From Saxidomus purpurata (taxonomy: Eukaryota > Mollusca > Bivalvia > Venerida > Veneridae), in contig JAFMSR010000018.1 in the NCBI GenBank assembly GCA_022818135.1, forward strand, positions 16,643,537 to 16,707,536: a DNA stretch of 64,000 bases, given 5' to 3'. The translations under genes and the position numbers were made by a program. The notes under the pieces are model-generated. The model did no database searches and was not told where the DNA came from. It saw only the letters and a list, made by a program, of their open reading frames with translations. Position 1 is the first letter of the stretch, and each line of letters starts with the position of its first letter. This document shows positions 37,594 to 48,500 of this stretch, piece by piece.

Positions 37594-38021
37594 TTAAAGT
37601 GACAGTATGCGCATCTTACTGCACATGGTGTATTTTTGGTGACAGTTTTATAAAAGCAATTTTTGGTTGATGTGCATTTAAATGTGTTAAATAAATGGTT
37701 ATGCAGCATTAGTATTTGAAGTTGGTGCTTTAGATATAAAAAAAATCGGACTGATAAAATGATAGTTGATTGTGTCGTTGTTGATGTTGGTAGAGATTTC
37801 GGCAGTGGAAGGGAAGCAACTCCTGCTGCAGTTGTTCTTTTCTTAAATTGACTCTCCCAGTCAAATAAGAAAATCAATATTTGGAAAGTTATTTTTTCAT
37901 ACTGGTAGCGGGAAGAGTTTGGTGTGTTTGGTTAAAAGCTATTATTTCCTCTACACTTTTGTACACACACCATTTTCAGCTGGATTTTTACTTGAAAAAA
38001 ATGCGCATAATGTCACTTTAA
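37594..38021 (+). mobile_element. TTAA-flanked MITE, family T, copy 1
   Basis: TTAA then AGTGACAGTATGCGCATC opens the element and TGCGCATAATGTCACT then TTAA closes it, giving inverted ends of about 16 bp. The 428-bp body includes 'tatttttggtgacagtttta', 'agagatttcggcagtggaag' and 'tttcagctgga'. TTAA at both sides is the signature of piggyBac-type target duplication. Three more copies lie at 44072, 46311 and 47907. Confidence 0.85.
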
Positions 38022-38696
38022 TCTACTGCAATGGCAGAAGTGATTTATCTGTAATGAAATTCAAGTGAAAATGGAGTCTTAAAGTGATATTATCGTGCAA
38101 AGTGGCCACCATAATGTTAAGAAAAGACGTCTCTAATTTGTATTCATTAAAAAATGAAAATTTGCATACTAATAAACAAAATACATGAAACCGTGTAAAA
38201 ATTTCATTCTCATTGAATGAAAAGAAATACACGTATGTCAGTAAAATATTTTTAGACTATCCTAGTTTATAAATTGAAAATCCAACCTTCCTGATCGTAT
38301 ATTATTTTCTATATCTGTCTGATAGAGAAACTTACATGTTTTCATAGCATCTGCCATAATACAAAAGAAGTATATAGCTCAAACGATAACATTGAATACC
38401 CACGGTAAGTTTAACACAAATTGTAAGGGACAAGATTTGAACAAACTTGATAGAGATCCACTAGACGGTGCCTCACTCGAAAGATTTAAGCTCTGGGAAT
38501 TGTAGAATATTTTCAAAGATTTGTCTAGTCTGAGCTTCTGGCAGCCATTTTGTTCAGTCGACTGGAACCAAAGAGAGTCTTTCGGCAAAGTTTGATCATA
38601 TTACATGAAGTCATTTTCCACGAGTATAAATTAGTGATAAATGTCTTTCTTAAAATTATGATGGTCAGTTTCAAGGGTAACATAACCTTAACTGTA
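38022..38696. other. Intergenic, no gene seen
   Basis: AT-rich, with only short frames and no clear repeat boundary between the MITE and the following tandem array. Confidence 0.45.
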
Positions 38697-38995
38697 AGGC
38701 GGTCGTTTTATGACAAACACTGTTATAAAGCGGCCTTTTTCTGGCAAATACTATTAAAGCGGCCTTTTTCTGACAAACACTTTAGTACAGCGGCCTTTTT
38801 TGACAAACGCTATAATAAAAGCGGTCATTTTCGGACAAACACTATAAAGCGGCCTTTTCTTGACAAACACTAAAGTAAAGCGGTCGTTTTCGGACAAACA
38901 CTATAATAAAGCGGCCTTTTCCTGACAAACACTAAAATAAGGCAGTCGTTTTCGGACAAACACTATTATAAAGCGGTCGGTTATAAAGCGGTCAG
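38697..38995. repeat. Tandem array of a 30-36-bp unit, 'aagcggcctttttctgacaa'
   Basis: About nine units carry 'aaagcgg(c/t)c(g/t)tttt.(c/g)tgacaaacactat'. Two subtypes, 'cggcctttttctgac' and 'cggtcgttttcggac', alternate in the second half, which suggests a two-unit higher-order repeat. Confidence 0.9.
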
Positions 38996-39010
38996 TTTAC
39001 AGGCGACTAC

Positions 39011-39182
39011 GGTAGTTAAACTTAACCATCGTTCCTGGGAAGGAGCAGTATAGTACTAGAACACCATCCTCCGTAAAAATTTCTCATACGAAAAGACTTG
39101 CTGGGTATTAGGGCTCAAATCCATGACCCTCAATCAATGAGAGGTTACAGTAATTTCGAATCAGCGGCCACGGAGAGGGATG
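39011..39182 (-). mobile_element. SINE copy, tRNA-derived
   Basis: On the minus strand: 'ctccgtggccgctgattcg' (box A area), 'cctctcattgattgagggtc', 'ggatttgagcccta' (decayed box B), then 'acggaggatggtgttctagt' and 'ccttcccaggaacgatgg'. Blocks match the 15921 copy in order. Confidence 0.75.
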
Positions 39183-39503
39183 CCGAGCTTCGATCGACTG
39201 ATTATTTTAACTACATGTATTTAGTTATAGATCTCAAAGCAAGCTTAATGTGCACATTCTAATTTGATATCGTGATAATTTCATATTGCAGACGCAGCAG
39301 TAGATGTAGGCCTAATGTCGCAGACATAATTAGAGCAGGTATTGATTGTGCAATATGGTTTTTGTCTTTACCGGTAGTCTTTTATAAAAGAGCTAGGCAA
39401 TATGATTTAAACGTTTAACCGCAACTTTTATCTGTGATTGCAGAAAGCAACACGGCTACTTTCAGAGCAAAAGAAATAAATGTTTATTCAAATTCTTCAG
39501 ATT

Positions 39504-39781
39504 TCATAATGCATCCTTTACGGTTTGCCATGTTGTGGTTATAGAATCTGCTGATATCAAAATATTATATTTTATTAAACAGTTTGCGGCCTCAGTATCA
39601 GGGAGGGAATTCTGTTTCCTAAAGAGGCAAAATTGAATTTTATTAGCAACGAATCTGTGAGGATTCCGCTTCAGCATGGATGCGCCAGTTTCTTTCAATG
39701 TCCTCAATTGAATTGTTACTAGTAACAAAATAATCGTGTAGGCTAGCAGCAAGACAGTGCGTGTGATACCTTGTGACGTCA
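39504..39781 (-). CDS. Possible terminal exon of a small membrane or secreted protein
   Basis: A strong pyrimidine tract and acceptor (ttctatttcacag) precede a 92-codon frame entered after two bases. It reads TSQGITRTVLLLAYTIILLL and then continues with a basic stretch and two cysteines to TGA at 39504. An AATAAA lies about 20 bases after the stop (39488-39483), where a polyadenylation signal would be expected. The hydrophobic run of about 18 residues could be a signal anchor or an uncleaved signal peptide. No in-frame ATG precedes it within the exon, so an upstream exon is needed, and I could not identify one. No homology is recognised. Chance is possible in AT-rich DNA; the acceptor, polyA signal and composition together make it worth listing. 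Confidence 0.35.
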
Positions 39782-39849
39782 CTGTGAAATAGAATGAAGA
39801 AAAAAAGAAAACTCTGAAGTAAGAATGTTGTGTATTTTCATTGACTGAA

Positions 39850-40889
39850 AGCGGTTCGACGGCATATGTGTCGTAAGATGATCTCTTAAGTTTGCATGAC
39901 AGTGCACTGGGTATTCCCCCTGAAGAGCAAGATACTGCTGTCCACGTGCGAGAAGTCGAAGCAGTCGATTACCAAGTATCTGAGGCGATGGATAGGGCTG
40001 ACACTATCATTCGTCAGAATTGGATTTCACGACCAGCCAACAAAACTGCAGATGCCTATCAACTCGCTTTTAGAGGGGTACAAAGTTGCTAAGGTGCAAT
40101 TCACACTAACATTCAGAGACTCGGGTGACGAGATCAGTTGCACAGGAGGGAGAGAAGTCAAAACAGAAAGGAAATGGTCAGTAAGTCACGCAGTACAGTT
40201 TCAAGCTCCAGGACATAATAGTATGTACAACAAGCAGGGATAGGGAAGGATTAGGTAAAGGACACCGACATCGATGGAGAAAGCTGTAGAGAAGATCAAT
40301 GGTACAGACAGAGGGAATACGGAAGAAGAGACACGGTCATCAGCAGGGTCCAGCTTGAATGCCAAGCGAAGTGGAACTTACCAGAGAGGTATAGATAACC
40401 TGGCGAGAGTTGTGGAGATACCAACCACACCAACTGAGCTTTCTTCTTCGATCCGTGTATGACACGTTGCCTTCTTCGACAAATTTGAAGCTGTGGAAAC
40501 TTTCAGAAGACCCCACAGTCCATTGTGTGAGAAAGTAAGATCGAGGACGAAGGAGAGACTAAAGAGAGACCGCAGAAGCTGAAAGGAACCCCGTCCGAAA
40601 GAGAAGAAGAGGAAAGGCCAACAACATTAACAAATATTTTACGGACTTAAAGAACTTGGAAGTGTTGGCTGACCGGGAGAAAGTTGAAGTTCCCTAGGGA
40701 AGTGATCAACACTTCTCTGCGACATAGTTATTTGGTCAAAATCTCCGAAGAGCTTACTGTCCCTGAGGTTGGAACACATGGGTCTTCGCAGTAGAGGCTT
40801 TCCATCAGTCCATGTGGGGAATGCTAGGAGCAGTGGGTAACAAATGAAGAGTTCGCAAGTCTTCAGTTCATGCTCTTGGGACAGCTGCA

Positions 40890-40949
<60 letters not shown>

Positions 40950-40985
40950 CTCAGTTGGCTCTGGCTAAGACGTATTGAATCAACT
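39850..40985 (+). pseudogene. Degenerate reverse-transcriptase element relic (C-terminal part of the ORF)
   Basis: Translating in shifting frames gives a run of blocks that I recall from the region after the reverse transcriptase domain of a retroelement family common in aquatic invertebrates and fish. In order they are SITKYLRRWIGL, KLQMPINSLLEGYKVAK, VKTERKWS, ELSFLLRSVYDTLPS, LWKLSEDPT, LKFPREVINTSLR, ELTVPE, MWGMLGAVG and ALSWLWLRRIEST. At least four frameshifts and several stops separate them, so it is dead. The order is preserved, so it is one decayed copy rather than scattered pieces. A (GA)n tract has expanded inside its last coding blocks. The family assignment is from memory and would need a translated search. 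Confidence 0.65.
40892..40945. repeat. (GA)n microsatellite inside the reverse-transcriptase relic
   Basis: An uninterrupted GA dinucleotide tract sits between the relic's LGTAA block and its ALSWLWLRR block. In the parent frame it would read as alternating Arg and Glu, so a short acidic-basic codon pair probably seeded the expansion after the element died. Confidence 0.9.
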
Positions 40986-42616
40986 TGGCAGCCAGCGTAT
41001 ACGAGGTAGTGACTGATCATCACTATCTGTCCCGTCATCTAGAGGGTGTTCCTAGATAAGGTACGAACAACCAGCGACAGATGGGTACTCGGCTGTTTAC
41101 GTCTACTTTTATGTGGTCAATTTTTAAGAAATAGTCTTTGGCCAGAGTTGTTCAACTTTTTAATTCGTTTCGAAAATGTATTTATGGTGTCAAAATAATT
41201 TTTAGGTATAAATTTAGTAACCATCTGTTATTTGAAAAGTATAATTACATATACATTTCGTAAATTTCTCTTTTAAATGTCAAATAGTTAAGTCATATGT
41301 CTTTTGATAAGTAATTTGACAGTGTAATAATTTATTGTTGATAATTATGATAAAAAAAACGGCTTAGGCCATATTTTTGCTATTGTCAAACGGAAACCTA
41401 AATTTTATCACAAATTTGTTGCTAAAGACTACAGAGCTACGTGTCCAACACTTTGTGATCTAATTTTGATTGGCTAGATTAGCACGAAAAAGTTTGTAAC
41501 AAGATTTTCGATTGGTTGTATTAGTATTTAGGAAGTTTTTGAAAACTAGGCCTTTCCTCGAAAAGTAAAAATACCCATAGACTTGACTTTCTGATTGTGA
41601 ATTAAACATTAAAGAAATGATATTCTCTTGTTTTAGGTAAGACATTTTTAGCGATTTCCATTTTCTTTCCGTAATTTCAGTGTATTTATTTAAACAACTT
41701 TCTCTTTCTATGGTGTATTTTAATTTTTCAAAACGAATCATTCACGAATTTGTACAATGATATTACATGTATATATTTTGTTACAAATGTATTTCTTTTA
41801 CGAATATCGTGGTCTTATAGTATTTTGTTTGTAAAAAACGTAGACTTGACTTTGTGAAATAAAACGATTTTCTCTTTTTATAGCTATTGATCTCAGAATA
41901 TTGAAAAAAGCGACTATATAGCTGTAGGACGCCGTGAACCTACTGACTGGTCGCCAACCCTCAACCTTTTGAATAACAACGGAAACACGAATTAATAACG
42001 ACACTACACTACGTTTTAGCAGTTCTGCCATATCTTGACAGAGTGAGCTATGAAGAGTGATATTTTGACGTGTGAAACGGGGACTGTGAAGTGTAAACAG
42101 TAGTGTAAGAAGACTATAGTGTTAACTTCGAAGTGTTTATTGTGAAATGCAGTATGTAAATCAACATGTTAACTGCCATTTAGTACTTAGGTCTACATTT
42201 ACATTTACGTTTTACTATTCTTTTATTTTTGTGACTATCTGCTTACTTAAATTCAAATCTTTTGCCGCCTAAAACTGCAGATGATCTAGCCCTATTGGTA
42301 GAATTCTGCTTGGAGTTTTATTGAAATGTTATCATCTAGTCTGGTGGCTAAGCTTGTCTTTAGATAATGATACAGATGCCTGTCTTTCGCCCATTAAACT
42401 GATATATGACCAATCTCCAGTGAAAACATTTGCATCCAACCAATCAAACTCCGGGAATATCCGTAAGAGTAACATTGTACCAATACTATACGTTACTATA
42501 TGAATGTGACATCATGAAATTGAAGAACAACAAATATGACGTTTATACACATGGTCGAAAAAACAGTATGAGTAACGACCTAAATGTCATAATATGTTAC
42601 CTTCTCAAAATAAAGA

Positions 42617-42671
<55 letters not shown>

Positions 42672-42735
42672 TACAGTCATTTTGTATGATACTTTTTTTA
42701 ACGCCCATAATTCATTCTTTTCACTATTGTAAACG
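40986..42735. other. Intergenic, no gene seen
   Basis: Apart from the end of the reverse-transcriptase relic and a TTA microsatellite at 42618-42667, nothing was recognised. No frame reaches 100 codons except the one running through the microsatellite, which is artefactual. Confidence 0.5.
42618..42667. repeat. (TTA)n microsatellite
   Basis: Uninterrupted TTA trinucleotides. They read as poly-Leu in one frame, which explains a spurious open frame there. Confidence 0.95.
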
Positions 42736-42894
42736 TACAGTCTAACCTGTCGAAACAACACCTCCGAAGAGAAAAAACCTCTCTACGATGGCAGTTGTAT
42801 CTGAACAAATTAACCTCCATAGAGCAACAACCTCTCCTCAACAACAAAACAATGTTGTTCCCTTTGGTGTTGTTGTAGAGAGGTTGAATTGTAT
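42736..42894. mobile_element. Short MITE with pogo/Tigger-like ends, second copy of the 3730 family
   Basis: The left end is TACAGTCTAACCTG and the right end is GAGGTTGAATTGTATA, with internal 'aacaacacctccgaagag' and 'ttgttgtagagaggttg'. Same length class and words as 3730-3895. Confidence 0.55.
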
Positions 42895-43338
42895 ATTAAA
42901 CTTGACTCATTCATTGGATGACAATCTCTACCTGTCGAATGTTGCAATATCATTTGTATTAATGATCGAATGTTTGCGTAAATTGTTTACAGTACATTTG
43001 TTATATATGTTTCTTGTTTAATTCTGTTAACAGGTGAGTTATAGGTCCACTGGGCCGTATGTTACATAGCCGTAACTTATTAGACTCGAATAGACTCAAA
43101 TAATAACATTACTTGCAGAATAACAATGATATTTACCATATGAATATCAAAAGCATCGAATTTCAATCACAAATAACACAATTATTATCAAAATCCTTTA
43201 CAATATAAATGATAGGTATAACAAACTTTGCATGAATAATAAAATAGGTATTAAACTGTTATTAAACTTGTTTTTTTTCCTTTTGAATATATACAGAATT
43301 TAACTTCTAACGCACGACTTGCATTCTTCCTTCTTTAT
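42895..43338. other. Intergenic, nothing recognised
   Basis: AT-rich sequence without supported features. Confidence 0.4.
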
Positions 43339-43731
43339 TTAATTATCAATCCTTCCAATATATGCCAGTTTATTTTCACTATCGAAACATGAAAGTCGCC
43401 ATGCCTTGCATTTATGAAGATACTGAGTAGATACTTCCGTCACGTGAATATCAAAATGATAGAGCGGTACAAATCATATAGCAGAGACTTCTAATTTAAC
43501 ATTTAGACCTCCGTAGACTTAACATGGGTTATAGCCTTGATACTCTTCCTTGGGAAACCCACTTTTAAAATTCTCTTCCATATGAAATTTGTACCACTCA
43601 ATCATTTTGATATCCATGTAATGGAGGTATCTACCCAAATGTCTCCATAAATGCAAGATATGATAGCTTTCGTGCATTGATAGCTAAGAAAATAAGTGGG
43701 CAGATATTGGAATGGTTGATAATTAAAGGCA
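43339..43731. mobile_element. Foldback MITE with ends TTTAATTATCAA
   Basis: The outer ends TTTAATTATCAATCCTTCCA and TGGAATGGTTGATAATTAAA are inverted copies with one mismatch. Complementarity resumes further in ('tgcatttatgaagata', 'gtagatac', 'tcaaaatgatagagcggtac' against their partners on the right). The whole is about 390 bp with a short centre near 43490-43580. Confidence 0.75.
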
Positions 43732-43740
43732 GCTGGTCTG

Positions 43741-44075
43741 TTAAAGCTGCTCGCTCTCAGATTTTGGTAAAAAAATAAAGTTCTTCAAAATGTATGTAAA
43801 TAACGTATTTTAGAACATATGGTCATATAAAAAAGGTCCAGTATAAATTCCTGTCACGTATATCTCAAAATTAAAAAAGAATACGCTTTCAAATTCAAAA
43901 GCAATATAAACATAACATGAGTGTAGCAGTGCCGTCTAACCAGCATTTTCAATCGATTTCTGCAAATTCCTTTTTGCTTATATTTTGATTCTAGCCTTTA
44001 GTTTTATACTTATGAATAAGTATGTCAATTTAAAAAAAATAATTTTCAACGGTAACTGAGAGCGAGCAGCTTTAA
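43741..44075. mobile_element. TTAA-flanked MITE, family U
   Basis: TTAA then AGCTGCTCGCTCTCAG opens it; CTGAGAGCGAGCAGCT then TTAA closes it. The inverted ends are 16-bp perfect matches, total 335 bp including both TTAA. There is no coding frame. The right TTAA (44072-44075) is also the left TTAA of the next element. Confidence 0.85.
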
Positions 44076-44524
44076 AGTGACATTATGCTCATCTTTCTGC
44101 ACATAGTGTATTTTTGGTGACAGTTTTATAAAAACAATTATCGGTTGCTTTGCATTTAAATTTGTTAAATTATTGATAATGCCGCATTAGTATTTGAAGT
44201 TGGTTTTTTAGAAATAAAAAAATCGGACTAATAAATTAATAGTTCCTTTCTTCGCAGTGATCTCCCTTGTGTTGTTGTAGTTGTTGGTAGAGATTTCGGC
44301 AGTGGAAGGGAAGCAAATCCTGCATGCAGATTTTTTCTTTTTTAAAAAAATACTGCCCCAGTCAAAATAGGAAAAGTAATAGTTGGAAAGTTATTGTTTC
44401 GTACTGGTAGCAGGTAGAGTGGTGTGTTTGGTTAAAGCTATTATTTCCTCTACCCTTTTTTTACACACACCTATTTCAGCTGGATATTTACTTGAAAAAA
44501 AAAAAGATTATAATTCCACTTTAA
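44072..44524 (+). mobile_element. TTAA-flanked MITE, family T, copy 2
   Basis: TTAA then AGTGACATTATGCTCATC opens it and ATTATAATTCCACT then TTAA closes it. The body follows copy 1 closely, with an extra 'cctttcttcgcagtgatctccc' block that copy 1 lacks. Confidence 0.85.
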
Positions 44525-45390
44525 GGTTGATTAGTATATATGATATTCAAATACTAACTAACACGAGATAATTTGTTTCCATCTTTTCAATCGTTAAAAC
44601 GATGGATGTACAGATGTACATGTTCACCGTAAGTTGCCAATACCTTGACGTCAGTAAAACTATTATAATGCAATTGCACCTACATAAGGTTACATAATCA
44701 ACATATACTAGAGCAAGGTAATCAGGGAGCCCTAATCAGAGGTGTTTATTTTTCACCTAAATTAAGTTCAGAATTCCAAACGAAGTCAATATTTGATTCT
44801 GATTACATTCACAGAAAACAAGGCATTGATCGTCTGCAGTCTGCCTATCGATAAAATATCTGACCACGTGATTCTTGGGTATTGATAAATTTCATTTAGA
44901 GAGAGAGAGAGTATTTGCGTGTACTATTTCAGACTCCTTTATAAAACAATTAATGGTCATTATATGATTTTAGCTGGATGTATGATGCAGAAGGTAAAAA
45001 CTACGTGACTTGATGTTTTAGATATTCCGAATAGAAAGCATATCACACTGTTATATATTTAGATGGAGTGCTTTAAGACACTGTTAATGTTTTATGAACT
45101 ATTCTAGATGTTAACTCTATTAGCGCTTTTACGATGATATGTGAGAAAGAAATGGATACTTGTGATTTATATGACGTCTGCTGGAAATGTTACTTTGCTG
45201 AGAAAAAGACGGGTACGTTAGAACACAGACGTTGAATTACGTTACGTGTTATCTAATGTAGTACCGCGAAAAACAAAACAAAACAAACAAATAAACAAAA
45301 CAAGCAAACAAAACAGGATGCATTTTACTGTTTCTAAGTTGGACAATTTTGTTTGTGAAAGATCAGTTACAGTATTTAGATACAAATGAC
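44525..45390. other. Region upstream of the calpain start codon
   Basis: It should hold the calpain promoter or a 5' UTR intron. I see no TATA box at a sensible distance, no CpG-rich stretch and no clear leader exon. A short (GA)n lies at 44899-44911 and an A-rich 'aaacaaacaaataaac' tract at 45270-45312. Confidence 0.45.
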
Positions 45391-45567
45391 ATGGGCTGTA
45401 CAGCGTCCGTAAAAAATGACTCGACAAAAGTCATCCAAGCGTGGTCGGGTCCAAGGGTTGTACATAGCCGTCGGCAGTGGCCGACACCCGACAAAATCAT
45501 CTCTAAGATGACGCCAAGAAGCTGGACAAATATCAATTTGTCAATGATGGGCGGAGGCGGTGCAAGT
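45391..45567 (+). CDS. Calpain exon 1: start codon and variable N-terminal extension (residues 1-59)
   Basis: The ATG begins [14 protein letters not shown] and the exon ends GGGGAS|GTAAGT, a perfect donor. The ATG was chosen because the frame upstream has no calpain-like sequence and because glycine 2, cysteine 3 and serine 6 fit the acylation consensus. The peptide is basic, with several Trp and Pro residues, and has a GGGG linker before the core. Possible 3' splice sites upstream (ttacag at 45367-45372, tttag near 45379) leave open a separate leader exon. No TATA box or CpG-rich promoter is evident. Confidence 0.8.
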
Positions 45568-48500
45568 GTAAGTAAAACTATTATAATACTGTTCTTTACA
45601 TGTACATTTTACATAGAACATGGTTAGTACTAGTATTCGAACAAAAGCTTTTGTAGTTTAACCGAGAGAGGTTGACTTGTAAAGACTTTCAGTTTAATCA
45701 GTGAAAAAAAAAAACATGCAGCAATCACAATTTGAAAATAAACTACAATGTACTTTAATATTGCGTTGTTTTTGACTAGATCGATTGATAGAAACTATCG
45801 TTGATTTAGACATCGTTTCTTTTGGCACGTTTTCTTCGTAAAAAATCTAAATATCAACCATCCGGTAAAAAACAACAAAAACTGGCATTTTGTTTCTCGT
45901 CTTTGGTAAGTTATAAGTTGTAAGTTTTTCTCTTTAGATATACATCTCAAAAGTCTTAAAAATAAAACAAGACTTCGTCGAACTACGAAAGTTCCTGTCA
46001 AGAAATGTTAGAGTACCGAAAATATGATTCCAATAAACATGAAGCAAAATTAATTAAAATTAACAGTCAACTGGACAAAACGAAGTTCTATCAAATACGG
46101 ATTTAAACACTCCGTGCAACACGTCAATTTAAGTTTGAAAATAATGCGAAAAAACGTTACATGTCAATTATTGTTAGTTTTTTTCTGAACAGGTGCCCCA
46201 AAGATTCTAGCTTACCCTGTTTGAGGGAAACTTATCTAACATTTTTCTCTATCGAATTTAATTTGCATATTTTTCAGGAAATTATCACGATATCAAATTA
46301 GAATGTGCACATGAAAGTGGAATTATAATCATTTTTTCAAGTAAAAAGCCAGCTGAAATAGATGTGTGTAAAAAGAGTAGAGGAAATAATAGCTTTTAAC
46401 CCAATACACCAAACTCTTCCTGCTACCAGTAAGAAATAATAACTTTCCAAATATTACTTTTCATATTTTGACTGGGAGAGTCAATCAAAAAAAAAACAAC
46501 TGCATGCAGGAGTTGCTTCCCTTCCACTGCCGAAATCTCTACCAACAACAACAAAAACACAAGGGAGATCACTGTGAAGAAAGGAACTATTATTTTATTA
46601 GTCCAATATTTTTATTTCTAAAGCACCAACTTCAAATACAAATGCCGCATTATCATTAGTTTAACACATTTAAATGCACAGCAACCGAAAATTGCTTTTA
46701 TAAAACTGACATCAAAAAAACACTATGTGCTAATGGCACTTTAAGTGAATTTCTGAAATGACCAATCAAAACGCGGTCATTAAGAACTGCTAATATTGAC
46801 TATTGCGAAAATAATTTAATATCGACCTTACTAACTTTAAAAGCGAACTATTTTTTGACAAGTATACCAAAAATATACTCCCATTCAGGAACGTATATTC
46901 TACGTTCCTGTCCCATTTTAAGCGCGCTACTAAGCAATTTTCTAAAAGATGTTTTTTTTTAATTTTCAAGAAGTTTTTCCTTGATCTTCTATTCCTAAAT
47001 CATCTTACAATAAGGCAATCCGTAGGCTGGTCTGCCTTTTCCATTTAGAACATTTAGTTTCCTTGGTTGAGTTTGATTGTATATAGTCTCGGACGACCCA
47101 AGGATTTTCCTCAGGTGAAACTGCCAAGACTCCTGACAGGCGCAGAGAAGTTGTAGAGATAGATGCAGATATACGAGAGTCCGTATACCAGACCATAGCT
47201 CTTATGAATACACCCATTTGTATACAAGTAGCACCGAGCACACAAGACTACCTCTGGGTTTCTAACCAGTTTCATCTCTGTTAAGTGTTTCTAAAATTTC
47301 AGGTACCGCTGTCGGGATTCGAACCGGGGACCTCCGGATTTGTAGTTCAGAGCGTTAACCACTTGACCACCTCACTACTCATTGAGATGCCTATAGAATC
47401 CTTAGATATAACTAGTAGTGTATAGTAGACAAACTCTTATATTCTAGCAATACATGGTGACAAGTTTTGCGATACAGTATCACTGAAAATTATCCACTAA
47501 TAATACCTCTACCAAATAATCATAAACAATCATGCAGGAATTAATGCATACTTTATAGAAACTCTGTAATGTATATAGTGACTGCATCTCACCCTTGTAA
47601 TATTCATAAGAAATGAATTAAGTCTGTAAGAACACTCCAAATTGGGTAACTTTCGAGTCCGCAACATTTCGCAAAATTGTTACATGCATAAGGAAGCTGA
47701 ACAATTCGTGAACATGGGATTTTGAATAATTGGTAAAGATTTGTCTTCACACTTTCACTATTTCCTATGTTCGCGACTTCTTCTTCTTGCCCAAAATAGC
47801 TAAAATAAAACCCACTTTTACAGTTTATGAGTAAAGACCCATTTATAAATATTGTTTTGAACATGTGATATCAATGTATACAACGACAAAAAGTATCACC
47901 AATTACTTAAAGTGACATTATGCGCATCTTACTGCACATAGTATATTTTTGGTGACAGTTTTATAAAAGCAATTTTCGGTTGCTGTGCATTTAAATGTGT
48001 TAAACTAATGATAATGCCGCATTAATATTTGAAGTTGGCGCTTTAGAAATTAAAAAAAAATGGACTGATGAAATAATAATTCCTTCCTTGGCAGTGATCT
48101 CCCTTGTGTTATTTGTGTTGTTCAGCAGTGGAAGGGAAGCAACTCCGCATGTATTTGTTTATTTCTTAAATTGACTCTCCCAGTCAAAATAGGAAAAGTA
48201 ATATTTGGAAAGTTATTAGATTTTTTGTATTTCGTACTGGTAGCAGGAAAAATGTGTTGCATTGGGTTAAAAGTTATTATTTCCTCTATCCTTTCCACAC
48301 ACACCTATTTCAGCTGGAATTTTACTTTTAAAAACTGTGCCTAATGTCACTGTAAATGTAATGTCAATGTCAATGTAAAAGAAAAATCCATTCCTTGTAC
48401 CACATTACAGATGTGTATAATTTTTTTTATACGGATATAAAAGTGTCATTGTGTATGTATGCCTTGCCCAGTGACATGCCCAGTGACACACTTCGTGTTG

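Noticed and set aside
40639..40890. 83-codon open frame on the minus strand
   Set aside because: Antisense shadow of the reverse-transcriptase relic, whose sense blocks match in order on the plus strand.
42430..42732. 100-codon plus-strand frame
   Set aside because: Kept open by the TTA microsatellite, which reads as poly-Leu.
47283..47395. Functional tRNA gene on the minus strand
   Set aside because: The T-stem has a mismatch and no seven-base acceptor stem can be paired; a SINE head fits better.
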